A stretch of 33,364 nucleotides of DNA from an uncultured Lachnospiraceae bacterium (GTDB lineage: Bacteria > Bacillota > Clostridia > Lachnospirales > Lachnospiraceae). This document shows positions 21,440-29,507 of this stretch, piece after piece (the first letter of the stretch is position 1; every line of letters begins with the position of its first letter). A model generated the notes under the pieces. It searched no databases. It was not told the DNA's origin and was given only the letters and a program-made list of their open reading frames with translations. Position numbers and translations under genes: made by a program. The DNA lies in the NCBI GenBank assembly GCA_947624025.1, contig CANQIJ010000006.1:1-33364 (forward strand), in the 5' to 3' direction.

Positions 21440-23364
21440 TGCAGCGCATCACCGGCGCTCAGGTACCGCACCGCCACAGACGCCGCTGCTGCGAGATCTT
21501 CCAGCTCATGATACGCCTCGTTTCTGCCTGCCTCGCCCACATCCGGCAGATACAGGGCTCCCACGGCGATACCGTTTGTATCCGTCTCTTTCAGCAGTTC
21601 GCTGATCCCGTTTATATGATCGCTGTCGGGATGGGTGACGATCACGGCATCCAGATACGACACGCCTTCCTGCTTCAGATATGGCATGATCTGATACTGC
21701 GCCACATCGCTTTTATCCGTGCTGCCTCCGTCTATCAGAAGGCGTACCCCTTCTCCCGACACATAGATGCAGTCGCCCTGCCCGACGTCCACCATGGTGA
21801 TCTGCAAGCCTGCGGAGAACCTGACCGTCAAAAGGAAAAGCGCGCACAGAACGCTCTGCCAGAACAGCAGCTTCGGCAGATACCGGTTCAGCGCCACGGC
21901 TCCCGCCAGGATCGCCAGAAATGCAAGGACCTGCCAGGTCTTGGGGCATCCCGTCACCCACAGGTGGCCGGGCAGCTTCAAACAGAGGCTGCAGCACTTT
22001 TCATAAAAGAGCAGGATCCAATGCACAGGGAACGCCGCCGCCGCGCCGACAGGCAGATAACACGCCGCACCGATAAGCACCAGAATACCGCCCGCCAGAA
22101 CGAACGTCATACAGGGAATGACGATCAGATTCAGCAGGATGGAATAGGGCGGAAACTCATAATAAAAGCACAGATACACCGGCAGGGTGGACAGGGATAC
22201 CGCCGCGCCCGACATAACCGCTTTTTCCAGGCGGCTTTCTCCGAACAGATTCTCCTGTACCGCCGGCAGAAAAATACCGATACCGCATATGGCGCCAAAA
22301 GAAAACAGGAAACCGCTGTGCTGTATGTATAAAGGCTGTCCGGTCAGGGCCACAAGCGCCGCCGCCGTCACGGCAGTCAGCAGATCGTACGTCCTTCCGA
22401 TCAGGCCGGCAGCCAGATGCAGTCCAAACATGATATATGCCCTGAGCATGGATATTCCCATGCCCGTCATGCTTCCATAGCAGTACATGATGCCGACTGT
22501 CAATATTATGTTAACCGCTTTGGGGAGACGCATCCGTCCAAACACCCCATACAGCCCCATACCGATCACAGACAGGTGAAGCCCGCTGATCGCCAGGATA
22601 TGAACAATGCCGTTCTGTCTGTAGAGCTCCTTGATATCGCCGTCCAGAGTCCCCTTTTCTCCCAGGAGCATCGCCTTTATGACCGAAGCATCCGTCTGTT
22701 CAAAGCAGGCGTCCGCAAGGAGGGACAGATATTCCCTGATCTGATACAGGGTATCCCCGAAGGGATCATATGCGCTGCTGTATGCGGTGCATCGGCAGTT
22801 CATCAGCCTGCCCTGCTGCCCCATGATGCGATAGTAGTCGGCGGCGTCAAATTCGCCCGGATTGGACGCATGGGCAAAAGAACGGTAACTGCCCTGCATG
22901 ATCACAAGACTGCCTATGCGGGGCAGCTCTTTTGTCTGTTCTGTGTCGATATAGCACAGGATGCCGTCGATGCCCTCTGTGCCTTCTCTTTGGAGCTGTA
23001 TTCTGTTATTTTTCCAAAAATCATGAAGTCTGTGCCGTGAGAACCGGTCGGAATCTGCCAGGAATTGCTTCAGACTTGAAATATGATCTTCCTTCAGAAC
23101 TGCTGTCTCAGATAATGTGACAAGCGGCGTCGTACCGTTTGCCGTCTCTTTATATTCTATATACTGCACATATCCCGCTACCGGGATCTTCTCGCGGTCC
23201 AGCTGTTCATAGACCGGAGCGCCCCTTGCGATGCGCGAAGCAAAGGCCGCGATGACTGCCACATAAATCAGTCCCACAAAACACAGCGGCCTTCTGATGT
23301 GAAATAAACCGATCCTAATCTCCTCCTTCCGCAGAAAGCAGGTCCAGATTTCTCTCAAACACAT
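21289..23364 (-). CDS. comEC: ComEC/Rec2 DNA-uptake channel, frameshifted before its end
   Basis: 691 residues as it stands. It has an N-terminal soluble region, then the Competence domain (GDIKELYRQNGIVHILAISG, LHLSVIGMGLYG) with about ten membrane helices, then the start of the metallo-beta-lactamase domain (MVDVGQGDCIYVSGEGVRLL, VIVTHPDSDHINGI). ComEC carries single-stranded DNA across the membrane in natural transformation. The frame runs off into TGIWKERARIW and stops at 21289, losing the rest of the hydrolase domain encoded at 20996-21318. It overlaps the GerM gene upstream by 50 bp if the ATG at 23364 is used; AAGGAGG about 23333-23339 suggests a later non-ATG start is possible. Confidence 0.88.
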   Translation of the reverse strand: MCLREIWTCFLRKEEIRIGLFHIRRPLCFVGLIYVAVIAAFASRIARGAPVYEQLDREKIPVAGYVQYIEYKETANGTTPLVTLSETAVLKEDHISSLKQFLADSDRFSRHRLHDFWKNNRIQLQREGTEGIDGILCYIDTEQTKELPRIGSLVIMQGSYRSFAHASNPGEFDAADYYRIMGQQGRLMNCRCTAYSSAYDPFGDTLYQIREYLSLLADACFEQTDASVIKAMLLGEKGTLDGDIKELYRQNGIVHILAISGLHLSVIGMGLYGVFGRMRLPKAVNIILTVGIMYCYGSMTGMGISMLRAYIMFGLHLAAGLIGRTYDLLTAVTAAALVALTGQPLYIQHSGFLFSFGAICGIGIFLPAVQENLFGESRLEKAVMSGAAVSLSTLPVYLCFYYEFPPYSILLNLIVIPCMTFVLAGGILVLIGAACYLPVGAAAAFPVHWILLFYEKCCSLCLKLPGHLWVTGCPKTWQVLAFLAILAGAVALNRYLPKLLFWQSVLCALFLLTVRFSAGLQITMVDVGQGDCIYVSGEGVRLLIDGGSTDKSDVAQYQIMPYLKQEGVSYLDAVIVTHPDSDHINGISELLKETDTNGIAVGALYLPDVGEAGRNEAYHELEDLAAAASVAVRYLSAGDALQCGDVMLTCLHPQSGWNTEDVNAYSTVLYLRYGKFTALFTGIWKERARIW

Positions 23365-24274
23365 CGCTCAGATTAAACTTCTCCCGATAGGCGATATTGG
23401 TCTCTCCGTTGATACTGATCTGAACCTTATTGACATTGGGCAGCTCTACCAGTGAATTCGTGATGGAATAGATCGTCACCTCTCCGCTGGCATTGTACGG
23501 CTGCGTCAAAAAGCCTTCCCCTAAGTTTACATAACATATTCCGTCATTGACCGTCACATTGATGATCTTTGTCTCGGGATTCACCGTAGGATATGCCCCT
23601 TCGGAAACCGGCCCCTCCACCAGCTTCTCAACGACCAGCTTTTCCAGGGCAATATTGCTGCTGTAAACCACATTTCTGCGATTCTCCGTCACCAGTCCGG
23701 TCCCGTCCTCATTGGCAAAATAAAGAAGAAGGTTCGTCTGCTCGTAGGCATTGATCTCATTGCCCGCATTGTCAATAAACATATCCGGCGACATCGTACC
23801 GATCGCAATACCGTTACTGTCCGCCAGCATTTCTCCCTGTACGGTAAAGGATACGTAATCCACACCGTCGATCTGGGTCAGCGTCCTGACGATCGCCGCT
23901 CTTGTGAGCACCTCCCTGATATGATCCATCTCTCTGTAACGCCCGTCAAAATTCATGGTCAGCTGGCCGTTATCCAAGGTATAGCCGAGCAGTTCAAAAT
24001 TCCCGGCAAGAGGCGGCTTGTATTCCAGCTTGGACGGCACGGCCGCCAGCTGTGCAAGCAGTTCCTCGATCAGACTCTCCGTATCCTGTTCGGCGCTGAC
24101 ATAGTCTCCTGTGACGGTTCCTGTTTCGTCATTGTTTACATAATATATGGTGTACCTTTTTCCGTCCCCGGTCTGTCCGCCTTTGCCGCAGGCGATGCAG
24201 AGCAATACCGGCAGAACGCACAGCCACATGAGTTTCCCTGATATTCCTTTGTTGATAAATCTGCTCCATTTCAT
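23315..24274 (-). CDS. GerM-domain lipoprotein
   Basis: 319 residues. An N-terminal signal with lipobox-like LLCIACGKGG is followed by two GerM domains (~50-165 and ~195-300): first IEELLAQLAAVPSKLEYKPP and GQLTMNFDGRY, second VVEKLVEGPVSEGAYPTVNP and GICYVNLGEGF. GerM proteins act in spore germination and sporulation peptidoglycan processes in endospore formers, located outside the membrane. The start at 24274 has GGAAG 7 bp upstream. It directly follows the sensor kinase gene. The same-direction arrangement suggests that the two-component system, GerM and ComEC share a transcript. Confidence 0.85.
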   Translation of the reverse strand: MKWSRFINKGISGKLMWLCVLPVLLCIACGKGGQTGDGKRYTIYYVNNDETGTVTGDYVSAEQDTESLIEELLAQLAAVPSKLEYKPPLAGNFELLGYTLDNGQLTMNFDGRYREMDHIREVLTRAAIVRTLTQIDGVDYVSFTVQGEMLADSNGIAIGTMSPDMFIDNAGNEINAYEQTNLLLYFANEDGTGLVTENRRNVVYSSNIALEKLVVEKLVEGPVSEGAYPTVNPETKIINVTVNDGICYVNLGEGFLTQPYNASGEVTIYSITNSLVELPNVNKVQISINGETNIAYREKFNLSDVFERNLDLLSAEGGD

Positions 24275-24300
24275 AGTATCACTTCCAAAACATTCTTTCT

Positions 24301-25800
24301 TCACTCTCCGATATAGGACAACGGGATCCTTACCGTAAAAGTAGTGCCTTCGCCCTCCGTACTCTCCACCTTGATAGAGCCGTGGTGCATCAGCACGGCA
24401 TTCCTGGTGATCGCAAGCCCCAGCCCCGTACCGCCGATCTCCCGCGACCGCGACTTGTCAACGCGGTAAAACCGCTCGTAAATGTGATCCAGGGAATCTT
24501 CAGGAATCCCGATGCCGGAATCGGCCACCGTCACGGTAAAGAACTGATGATCGGCGTCCAGCGTAACCTTGACCCAGCCGTGCTCTTTGTTATACTTGAT
24601 CGCATTCTCTACCAGATTAGATATGACGAGCGTGATCTTCACTTCATCCACTGCGGCGCTGACAGGCCTGACGCTCTCGAACACCAGCTCCACGTCCCGC
24701 TTCTGCGCGATAGGACGCAGCCTGCGCATGATCAGCTCCACCAGCACATTGATATCCACCTCAGTGATATTCATATCCGCTGCGGTACGATCCATCTTGA
24801 CAAGGGCGAGAAGATCCGTGATGATCTCATTCTCGCGGTCGATCTCATTCGCGATATCTTCCATAAATTCCTGATACATCTCTACCGGGGCGTCCTTCTG
24901 GCTGATCAGGGAATCCGCCAGTACCTTCATGGAAGTGAGCGGAGTCTTCAGCTCATGGGATACGTTGGAGACAAACTCCTGTCTGGAATCGTCCAGCACC
25001 TTCATCCTTCCCAGCACTCTGTTAAAGGCATCGCCGATGTGCTCCGTCTCAATGCAGTCGGTCACGCAGATAAAATCATCGGTATATCCTTCCTGAGCCT
25101 TGTCCAGGGCAAGCGTTATCTTCTCAAAAGGTCTGATCAGCACACGCGCGCCCAGAACGGACGCCACAACGATCACCAGTATAACGATCGCCTCGATGAT
25201 CAGCGCCTGACGGCTCAGGGTATCAAGCGTCGCCACAATACTGTCCGTCGAGGCGCTTACGAGCATAACGCCCCTTACGATCTCCGTTTTGGGCTGTGCT
25301 TCGGATTCGTCTGACGCGACGGTCTCGGTGATCGGGATCGTCAGTTCTATGTAGCCGTTATCGCGGTCATATTTGCTGGTGGTCTCTCCCTTGACGCAGC
25401 GCACCACTTCCTCGGAGATGATCGTCTTATTCTCACTGATCCCATAGGTATCCTTAACAATACGCAGGTCACTGTTGATGATCATGACACGCCCGTCGTA
25501 AAGAACCGACAGCTGATTGATCTCAGCATTGATCACCTCGGACGAGGTGTCCTGCAGGTAGTGGTAAGTGATCAGATGATCCGCCAGGATACGCAGCTGT
25601 ATGGCGATACCGGATGTTCTGATACCAACCGCCCGCTGCTCGTAATTCTGCAGGATCGCATAGCGCATAATGACACAGGGAACCAATCCGACCACAAGCA
25701 GGAGCAGAAAGATCCTCGTTTTCAGACTTCTTAAGAATGTTAATTTATGCAGTATCTTTTTAAGCAAAGTAATAGCCAACACCCCATTTGGTCCGTACAT
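24301..25800 (-). CDS. Sensor histidine kinase
   Basis: 499 residues. Transmembrane helix ~29-49, extracellular sensor ~50-198, second helix ~199-222, HAMP linker (VLIRPFEKITLALDKAQEG), HisKA with His282 in SNVSHELKTPLTSMKVL, and the ATPase domain with NLVENAIKYNKEHG, DSGIGI and GTGLGLAI. The whole layout resembles the WalK/PhoR/VicK group of Firmicutes kinases. It phosphorylates the OmpR-type regulator encoded just upstream; the two genes overlap by 41 bp. The ATG at 25800 has GGAG 7 bp upstream. Confidence 0.92.
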   Translation of the reverse strand: MYGPNGVLAITLLKKILHKLTFLRSLKTRIFLLLLVVGLVPCVIMRYAILQNYEQRAVGIRTSGIAIQLRILADHLITYHYLQDTSSEVINAEINQLSVLYDGRVMIINSDLRIVKDTYGISENKTIISEEVVRCVKGETTSKYDRDNGYIELTIPITETVASDESEAQPKTEIVRGVMLVSASTDSIVATLDTLSRQALIIEAIVILVIVVASVLGARVLIRPFEKITLALDKAQEGYTDDFICVTDCIETEHIGDAFNRVLGRMKVLDDSRQEFVSNVSHELKTPLTSMKVLADSLISQKDAPVEMYQEFMEDIANEIDRENEIITDLLALVKMDRTAADMNITEVDINVLVELIMRRLRPIAQKRDVELVFESVRPVSAAVDEVKITLVISNLVENAIKYNKEHGWVKVTLDADHQFFTVTVADSGIGIPEDSLDHIYERFYRVDKSRSREIGGTGLGLAITRNAVLMHHGSIKVESTEGEGTTFTVRIPLSYIGE

Positions 25801-26446
25801 ACACCGGCTCCGAAGGTATGCTTTCGATCTTCTCCCGCAGTCTTCTGATATGTACGTCTACCGTTCTGACATCTCCCGGATAATCGCTGCCCCACACAAG
25901 CTTCAATAATTTCTCCCGGCTGTATACCTTGCCCGGGTTCTTCATCAATAATTCCAGCACTTCAAACTCTTTGGCGGTCAGATCGATCTCCCTGCCGTTG
26001 ATATTCACCCGCCTGCCGTCGCAATCCAGCCGTACGCTTCCCTTTTCCACCACGTTGGAAGCTTCCTTCGGCTCCGCTTTTCTGGCTGTCCGGCGTATGA
26101 TCGCCTTGATGCGGGCCTTCACCTCCAGTATATTAAAGGGTTTGGTGATATAATCGTCCGCGCCGTAGTCCAGGCCCAGGATCTTATCCATATCGTCGCC
26201 CTTTGCGGTTAACATAATAATTGGGACATTGGAAAATCCTCTGATCTGCTGACACACTTCAAAGCCTGTCATCTTAGGGAGCATCACGTCAAGCAGGACC
26301 ATATCATAGTGATTCTGCCGTGCAAGCTCAACCGCCTCCTCACCGTCATAAGCGCTGTCTACTTCCATACCGTCCTGCTCCAAGCTGAACCGTATCCCTT
26401 TTACGATCAGCTTCTCATCATCAACCACCAGTATTCTCTGTCCCAT
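25760..26446 (-). CDS. OmpR/PhoB-family response regulator
   Basis: 228 residues. Receiver domain with acidic pocket VVDDE, phosphoacceptor Asp53 in MVLLDVMLPKMTG, IIMLTAKGDD and the DDYITKPF lysine. The winged-helix DNA-binding domain is at the C-terminus (EIDLTAKEFEVLELLMKNPG, VYSREKLL, VRTVDVHIRRLREKI). It is very close in pattern to WalR/PhoP-type regulators. The start at 26446 has GGTGG 8 bp upstream and lies 12 bp after comEA, so it is probably co-transcribed with the competence genes. Confidence 0.93.
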   Translation of the reverse strand: MGQRILVVDDEKLIVKGIRFSLEQDGMEVDSAYDGEEAVELARQNHYDMVLLDVMLPKMTGFEVCQQIRGFSNVPIIMLTAKGDDMDKILGLDYGADDYITKPFNILEVKARIKAIIRRTARKAEPKEASNVVEKGSVRLDCDGRRVNINGREIDLTAKEFEVLELLMKNPGKVYSREKLLKLVWGSDYPGDVRTVDVHIRRLREKIESIPSEPVYVRTKWGVGYYFA

Positions 26447-26458
26447 CCCTCATACCAC

Positions 26459-27238
26459 CTAATTTATTTTAATACTGTCTTTTATTTTCTCGTATGTTCC
26501 TTCCTTGATACCGCTCACGTTCTTGATCTCATCGACTGATGAGAACTCTCCGTTTGCCTGCCTGTACGCCACGATAGCCGCCGCTCTTACGGCGCCGATC
26601 CCGGGTATATTGCACAGCTCTGCTTCCGAGGCGGTATTGATGTTGATCCTGCCGTCAGACGCCTGGCTTTTACCGTCCGCCGCGCCCGGACCCTGGGCAG
26701 CCGGGTCAGACGCATCGACCGCGTCTCCTGTGATCCCTATCATCTCCTGCCCGCTCTCTCCTGCGGCCTGCGCCTGCTCAAGCGTGGGAATGACCAGCTT
26801 TACGCCGTCGTACAACAGTCCGGCTTGGTTTACATAACTCTCGTCAGCATCCTCCGCAAACCTTCCGGCAGCCTGTACCGCCTCATATACTCTGCTGCCT
26901 GCTGGCAGCTCATACACATCGGGATCCTTCACCGCCCCGCATACATGCACATAGATCACCTGCGGCCCGTCTTCTTCTTCGGGAGACGCCTTCTCTCTCT
27001 GAGCCGTATCCTGCACAGTCCCGTCCTGCGGGGTTTCCTGTGCCCCTTCTTCTGCGGCAGCTTCCGCCTGCGGCGGTTCATCATTTACAGCTTCCCCGCC
27101 CTGTCCGCCGCTCCCGGTATCTGCTGCGCCAGACGCCTCATAGGACGCGTCACCGCCCAGTACAAGCTGCTCTCTCCGGGTACACCCGCACAGTAAAACA
27201 CAGATCAAAAGTATCGTCGTTTCTATTTTTCTACACAT
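26459..27238 (-). CDS. comEA: ComEA-like DNA-binding lipoprotein
   Basis: 259 residues. The signal peptide ends in the lipobox LLCGC with Cys19. An acidic, Glu/Gln/Ala-rich linker (~30-100) leads to an SLBB domain (VIYVHVCGAVKDPDVYELP, SRVYEAVQAAGRF). Two helix-hairpin-helix motifs end the protein (NINTASEAELCNIPGIGAVR and VDEIKNVSGIKEGTYEKI). ComEA binds incoming double-stranded DNA at the cell surface during transformation. A lipid anchor in place of the usual transmembrane helix, and the acidic linker, are notable. The start at 27238 has AAAGGA 4 bp upstream; the longer frame to 27328 has no matching site. Confidence 0.88.
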   Translation of the reverse strand: MCRKIETTILLICVLLCGCTRREQLVLGGDASYEASGAADTGSGGQGGEAVNDEPPQAEAAAEEGAQETPQDGTVQDTAQREKASPEEEDGPQVIYVHVCGAVKDPDVYELPAGSRVYEAVQAAGRFAEDADESYVNQAGLLYDGVKLVIPTLEQAQAAGESGQEMIGITGDAVDASDPAAQGPGAADGKSQASDGRININTASEAELCNIPGIGAVRAAAIVAYRQANGEFSSVDEIKNVSGIKEGTYEKIKDSIKIN

Positions 27239-27318
27239 AGCTTCCTTTCCGAACCTGTTATGCTCTTCAAGGAAGTTCCCGCCATGCACTGCATTACCAT
27301 TGTAAAATAAATTGGGCT

Positions 27319-27750
27319 CTATGTCCACTTAAAAATCACAATTCCGGCGATGGCTACACCCATGCCGACGATCTTGCGTATTTCAAGCGGCTGCTTCTCC
27401 ACGCCGAACATGCCGAACAGCTCGATCACATACGCAACGATAAGCTGTGCGATCACGATCAGCATGACCGCCCTGGCGGGTCCGAGCATCTCCATGCTCT
27501 TGATGACCGTGTAGGTGATAAAGGCGCCGATCGCCCCGCCAAGAAGCATGTACTTCGGTTCCACCTTCCAAAGCGTTGTAAAAGAAGACCGGTCCGTGAC
27601 AAGCCATGCCGCCAGACAGACCAGCAATGCCGTAAACTGTACAAAAGCATTGGCAACCCAGATGCCGGACGCTTTCGTCACCTGCGTATTAAAGACTCCC
27701 TGAATGCTCATAAGCGCACCCGACAGAAGTGCGATCAGAAATCCAAACAT
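27319..27750 (-). CDS. DMT-superfamily membrane protein, YdcZ-type
   Basis: 143 residues, five predicted membrane helices, starting FGFLIALLSGALMSIQGVFN and including YMLLGGAIGAFITYTVIKSM and LIVIAQLIVAYVIELFGMFG. The size and motifs fit the YdcZ/DUF606 half-size members of the drug/metabolite transporter superfamily; substrate unknown. Such proteins often work as pairs, but only one copy is present here. The start at 27750 has AAGGGG 6 bp upstream and lies only 24 bp after a terminator hairpin. Confidence 0.8.
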   Translation of the reverse strand: MFGFLIALLSGALMSIQGVFNTQVTKASGIWVANAFVQFTALLVCLAAWLVTDRSSFTTLWKVEPKYMLLGGAIGAFITYTVIKSMEMLGPARAVMLIVIAQLIVAYVIELFGMFGVEKQPLEIRKIVGMGVAIAGIVIFKWT

Positions 27751-27774
27751 AATATACCCCTTTCCTTCACATAC

Positions 27775-27800
27775 AAAAAGAGAACGGTTGATCCGTTCTC
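27775..27800 (-). terminator. Rho-independent terminator / possible attenuator before the YdcZ gene
   Basis: Stem GAGAACGG with CCGTTCTC (27780-27787 and 27793-27800), 5-nt loop, then TTTTT on the minus strand (27775-27779). It lies 79 bp after the solute-binding-like gene and only 24 bp before the YdcZ start, too near for another promoter between. Confidence 0.85.
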
Positions 27801-27879
27801 CCTTATCATATCCATTACCCTCTGTAAATATACATTTTTCCGCGGTCCCGGCACAGCTTACGGTGTGCCCGCAGCGGCC

Positions 27880-29454
27880 TTACCCCTGCGTTTCTTCTCC
27901 GCCGTTTTCCCCGTCTTCTGTGCTGCCGCCGTCTTCCATGCCTTCTTCGGTCTCTTCTTCTCCGGTGGTCTCCTGCGGCACATCGATATATTCTTCCTCA
28001 TATTGCCCGCCGACCACCTGCGACATGATCTTCTCGGACAACGCCTTCAGATCCCTGTTAGCGTCCTCGCCGTCCCATATCCTGGCGAAGGTGATCTCCA
28101 TTTCTACCCAGAAATTGCTCGTCTCGATCATCTTCGGCATCGGAACAGAACACATATATTCCTGCAGGAAGGCCTCCTTATCCGGGTCGCTGTACGTATC
28201 CCCGCTGTCATACACGGGCAGCTTTCCCGTCCTCTCGTAGAGAGTATCCGTGGCATGCTCTGTCAGATATACGGCAAAGTCGTTTGCCATTTCCTTTTTT
28301 TCGGAAAAGCCGTTCACGACAACGCACTGTGTCACAGAGAGAGAAGCTGACCCCAACTCTCCACTCACATCCGGCACCTTGGAAAAACCGTAGTCGTAGG
28401 TAAAGGTTCCTTCCGACACGGCCGCCTCGATCTTGCTGAGCGCATCGGTCGTCGCCACCGTATACACGATCTTACCGTCCATAAAATCCTGCAGAACGCC
28501 GTCGTAGCTGATCTCTGTCGTATCGATGGAAAAGAACTGGTTCAGGTTCTGATACACTCTCAGACAGCGGATCGCATCCTCATTATAGATATGGATGGAA
28601 TCCGAACGGTCGCCGTTTACGCCGCCCACATCGATCGAATCGCCCACGAAGAAATAATTGTAGAAGATATCGGACACATCCCACTTAAAGACTGCCTCCA
28701 CCTGATCCGGCGCATCATACACATCGGCGAACTCCAGGATATCGTCTATCGCCTCGGGAAGAGCCTGCTCCACTCTCTGCGCCACATCCTCCACAGAGAT
28801 CGCACTGTCCGATGCTTCAGCCTCCTGTGCGCCGTCTACGCTTTCCTCGGGTTCGCCGCCGTTGTCCAGATCCTCCTGCGCTTCCATGCCCGCAGCGGCA
28901 TCTCTCTCCGCCTCGATCTGTGCTTTGACCCAGTCTTCTAAGTACGTTTCGTTATATAAGAGACAGCTTGTTTCAAAGTAAAAGGGATAGCCGATGCGCT
29001 TGTCATGATAAGTCACCGCCCTGACAGCCGTCTCAGGAAAGATCTCCTCCATCGGCCGGACGTCTTCCGGCAGACGCACCTCGGATGCCAGTCCAGCCAG
29101 ATAAGCCTTTTCCAGGGAATCGTTGCTCACGATATACAGATCGGGGGCCTCCTCCTCATTCAGGGAAGCCTGATTCAATGTTTCCAGGTATTCCAGTCCC
29201 GATGTATAGACCGGGATCACGCGAACCTCGCTCTGATATTCTCCGTAGGATACCGCCACGCTGTTCAGATAATCCGTCAGGGCTTCATCCGTGTACCACA
29301 GATACAGAGTCTCTCTATGTCCGAAAAGGGAATCATCCTCAACCTCTTCTTCCTCATTATGGGTCACGCCGATCCCCAGCATCCCGATCCCGTATATGCC
29401 GGCCGCACACAGCGCAACGGCCAGGATCATGATCAATCTTTTTCTCAGGGTCAC
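27880..29454 (-). CDS. Membrane-anchored extracellular solute-binding-like protein with acidic insertions
   Basis: 524 residues. The N-terminus has a hydrophobic anchor (IMILAVALCAAGIYGIGMLG) with no lipobox, then a maltose-binding-type fold: LYLWYTDEALTDYL, EEAPDLYIVSNDSL, IGYPFYFETSCLLYNETY, and KIVYTVATTDALSKIEAAVS. Two unusual features are a ~60-residue acidic insertion (~188-245, with EAQEDLDNGGEPEESVDGAQ) and a highly acidic C-terminal tail (EETTGEEE-type, ~495-524). It starts at GTG 29454 with AAGGAG 7 bp upstream, 53 bp downstream of argD. No permease or ATPase gene is nearby, so it may serve as a sensor or partner of a distant transporter. Confidence 0.75.
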   Translation of the reverse strand: MTLRKRLIMILAVALCAAGIYGIGMLGIGVTHNEEEEVEDDSLFGHRETLYLWYTDEALTDYLNSVAVSYGEYQSEVRVIPVYTSGLEYLETLNQASLNEEEAPDLYIVSNDSLEKAYLAGLASEVRLPEDVRPMEEIFPETAVRAVTYHDKRIGYPFYFETSCLLYNETYLEDWVKAQIEAERDAAAGMEAQEDLDNGGEPEESVDGAQEAEASDSAISVEDVAQRVEQALPEAIDDILEFADVYDAPDQVEAVFKWDVSDIFYNYFFVGDSIDVGGVNGDRSDSIHIYNEDAIRCLRVYQNLNQFFSIDTTEISYDGVLQDFMDGKIVYTVATTDALSKIEAAVSEGTFTYDYGFSKVPDVSGELGSASLSVTQCVVVNGFSEKKEMANDFAVYLTEHATDTLYERTGKLPVYDSGDTYSDPDKEAFLQEYMCSVPMPKMIETSNFWVEMEITFARIWDGEDANRDLKALSEKIMSQVVGGQYEEEYIDVPQETTGEEETEEGMEDGGSTEDGENGGEETQG

Positions 29455-29507
29455 TTCCGTACTCCTTCTATCACCGCATTCTATACTGTCTGGTCACGTT
29501 CTCTCTG

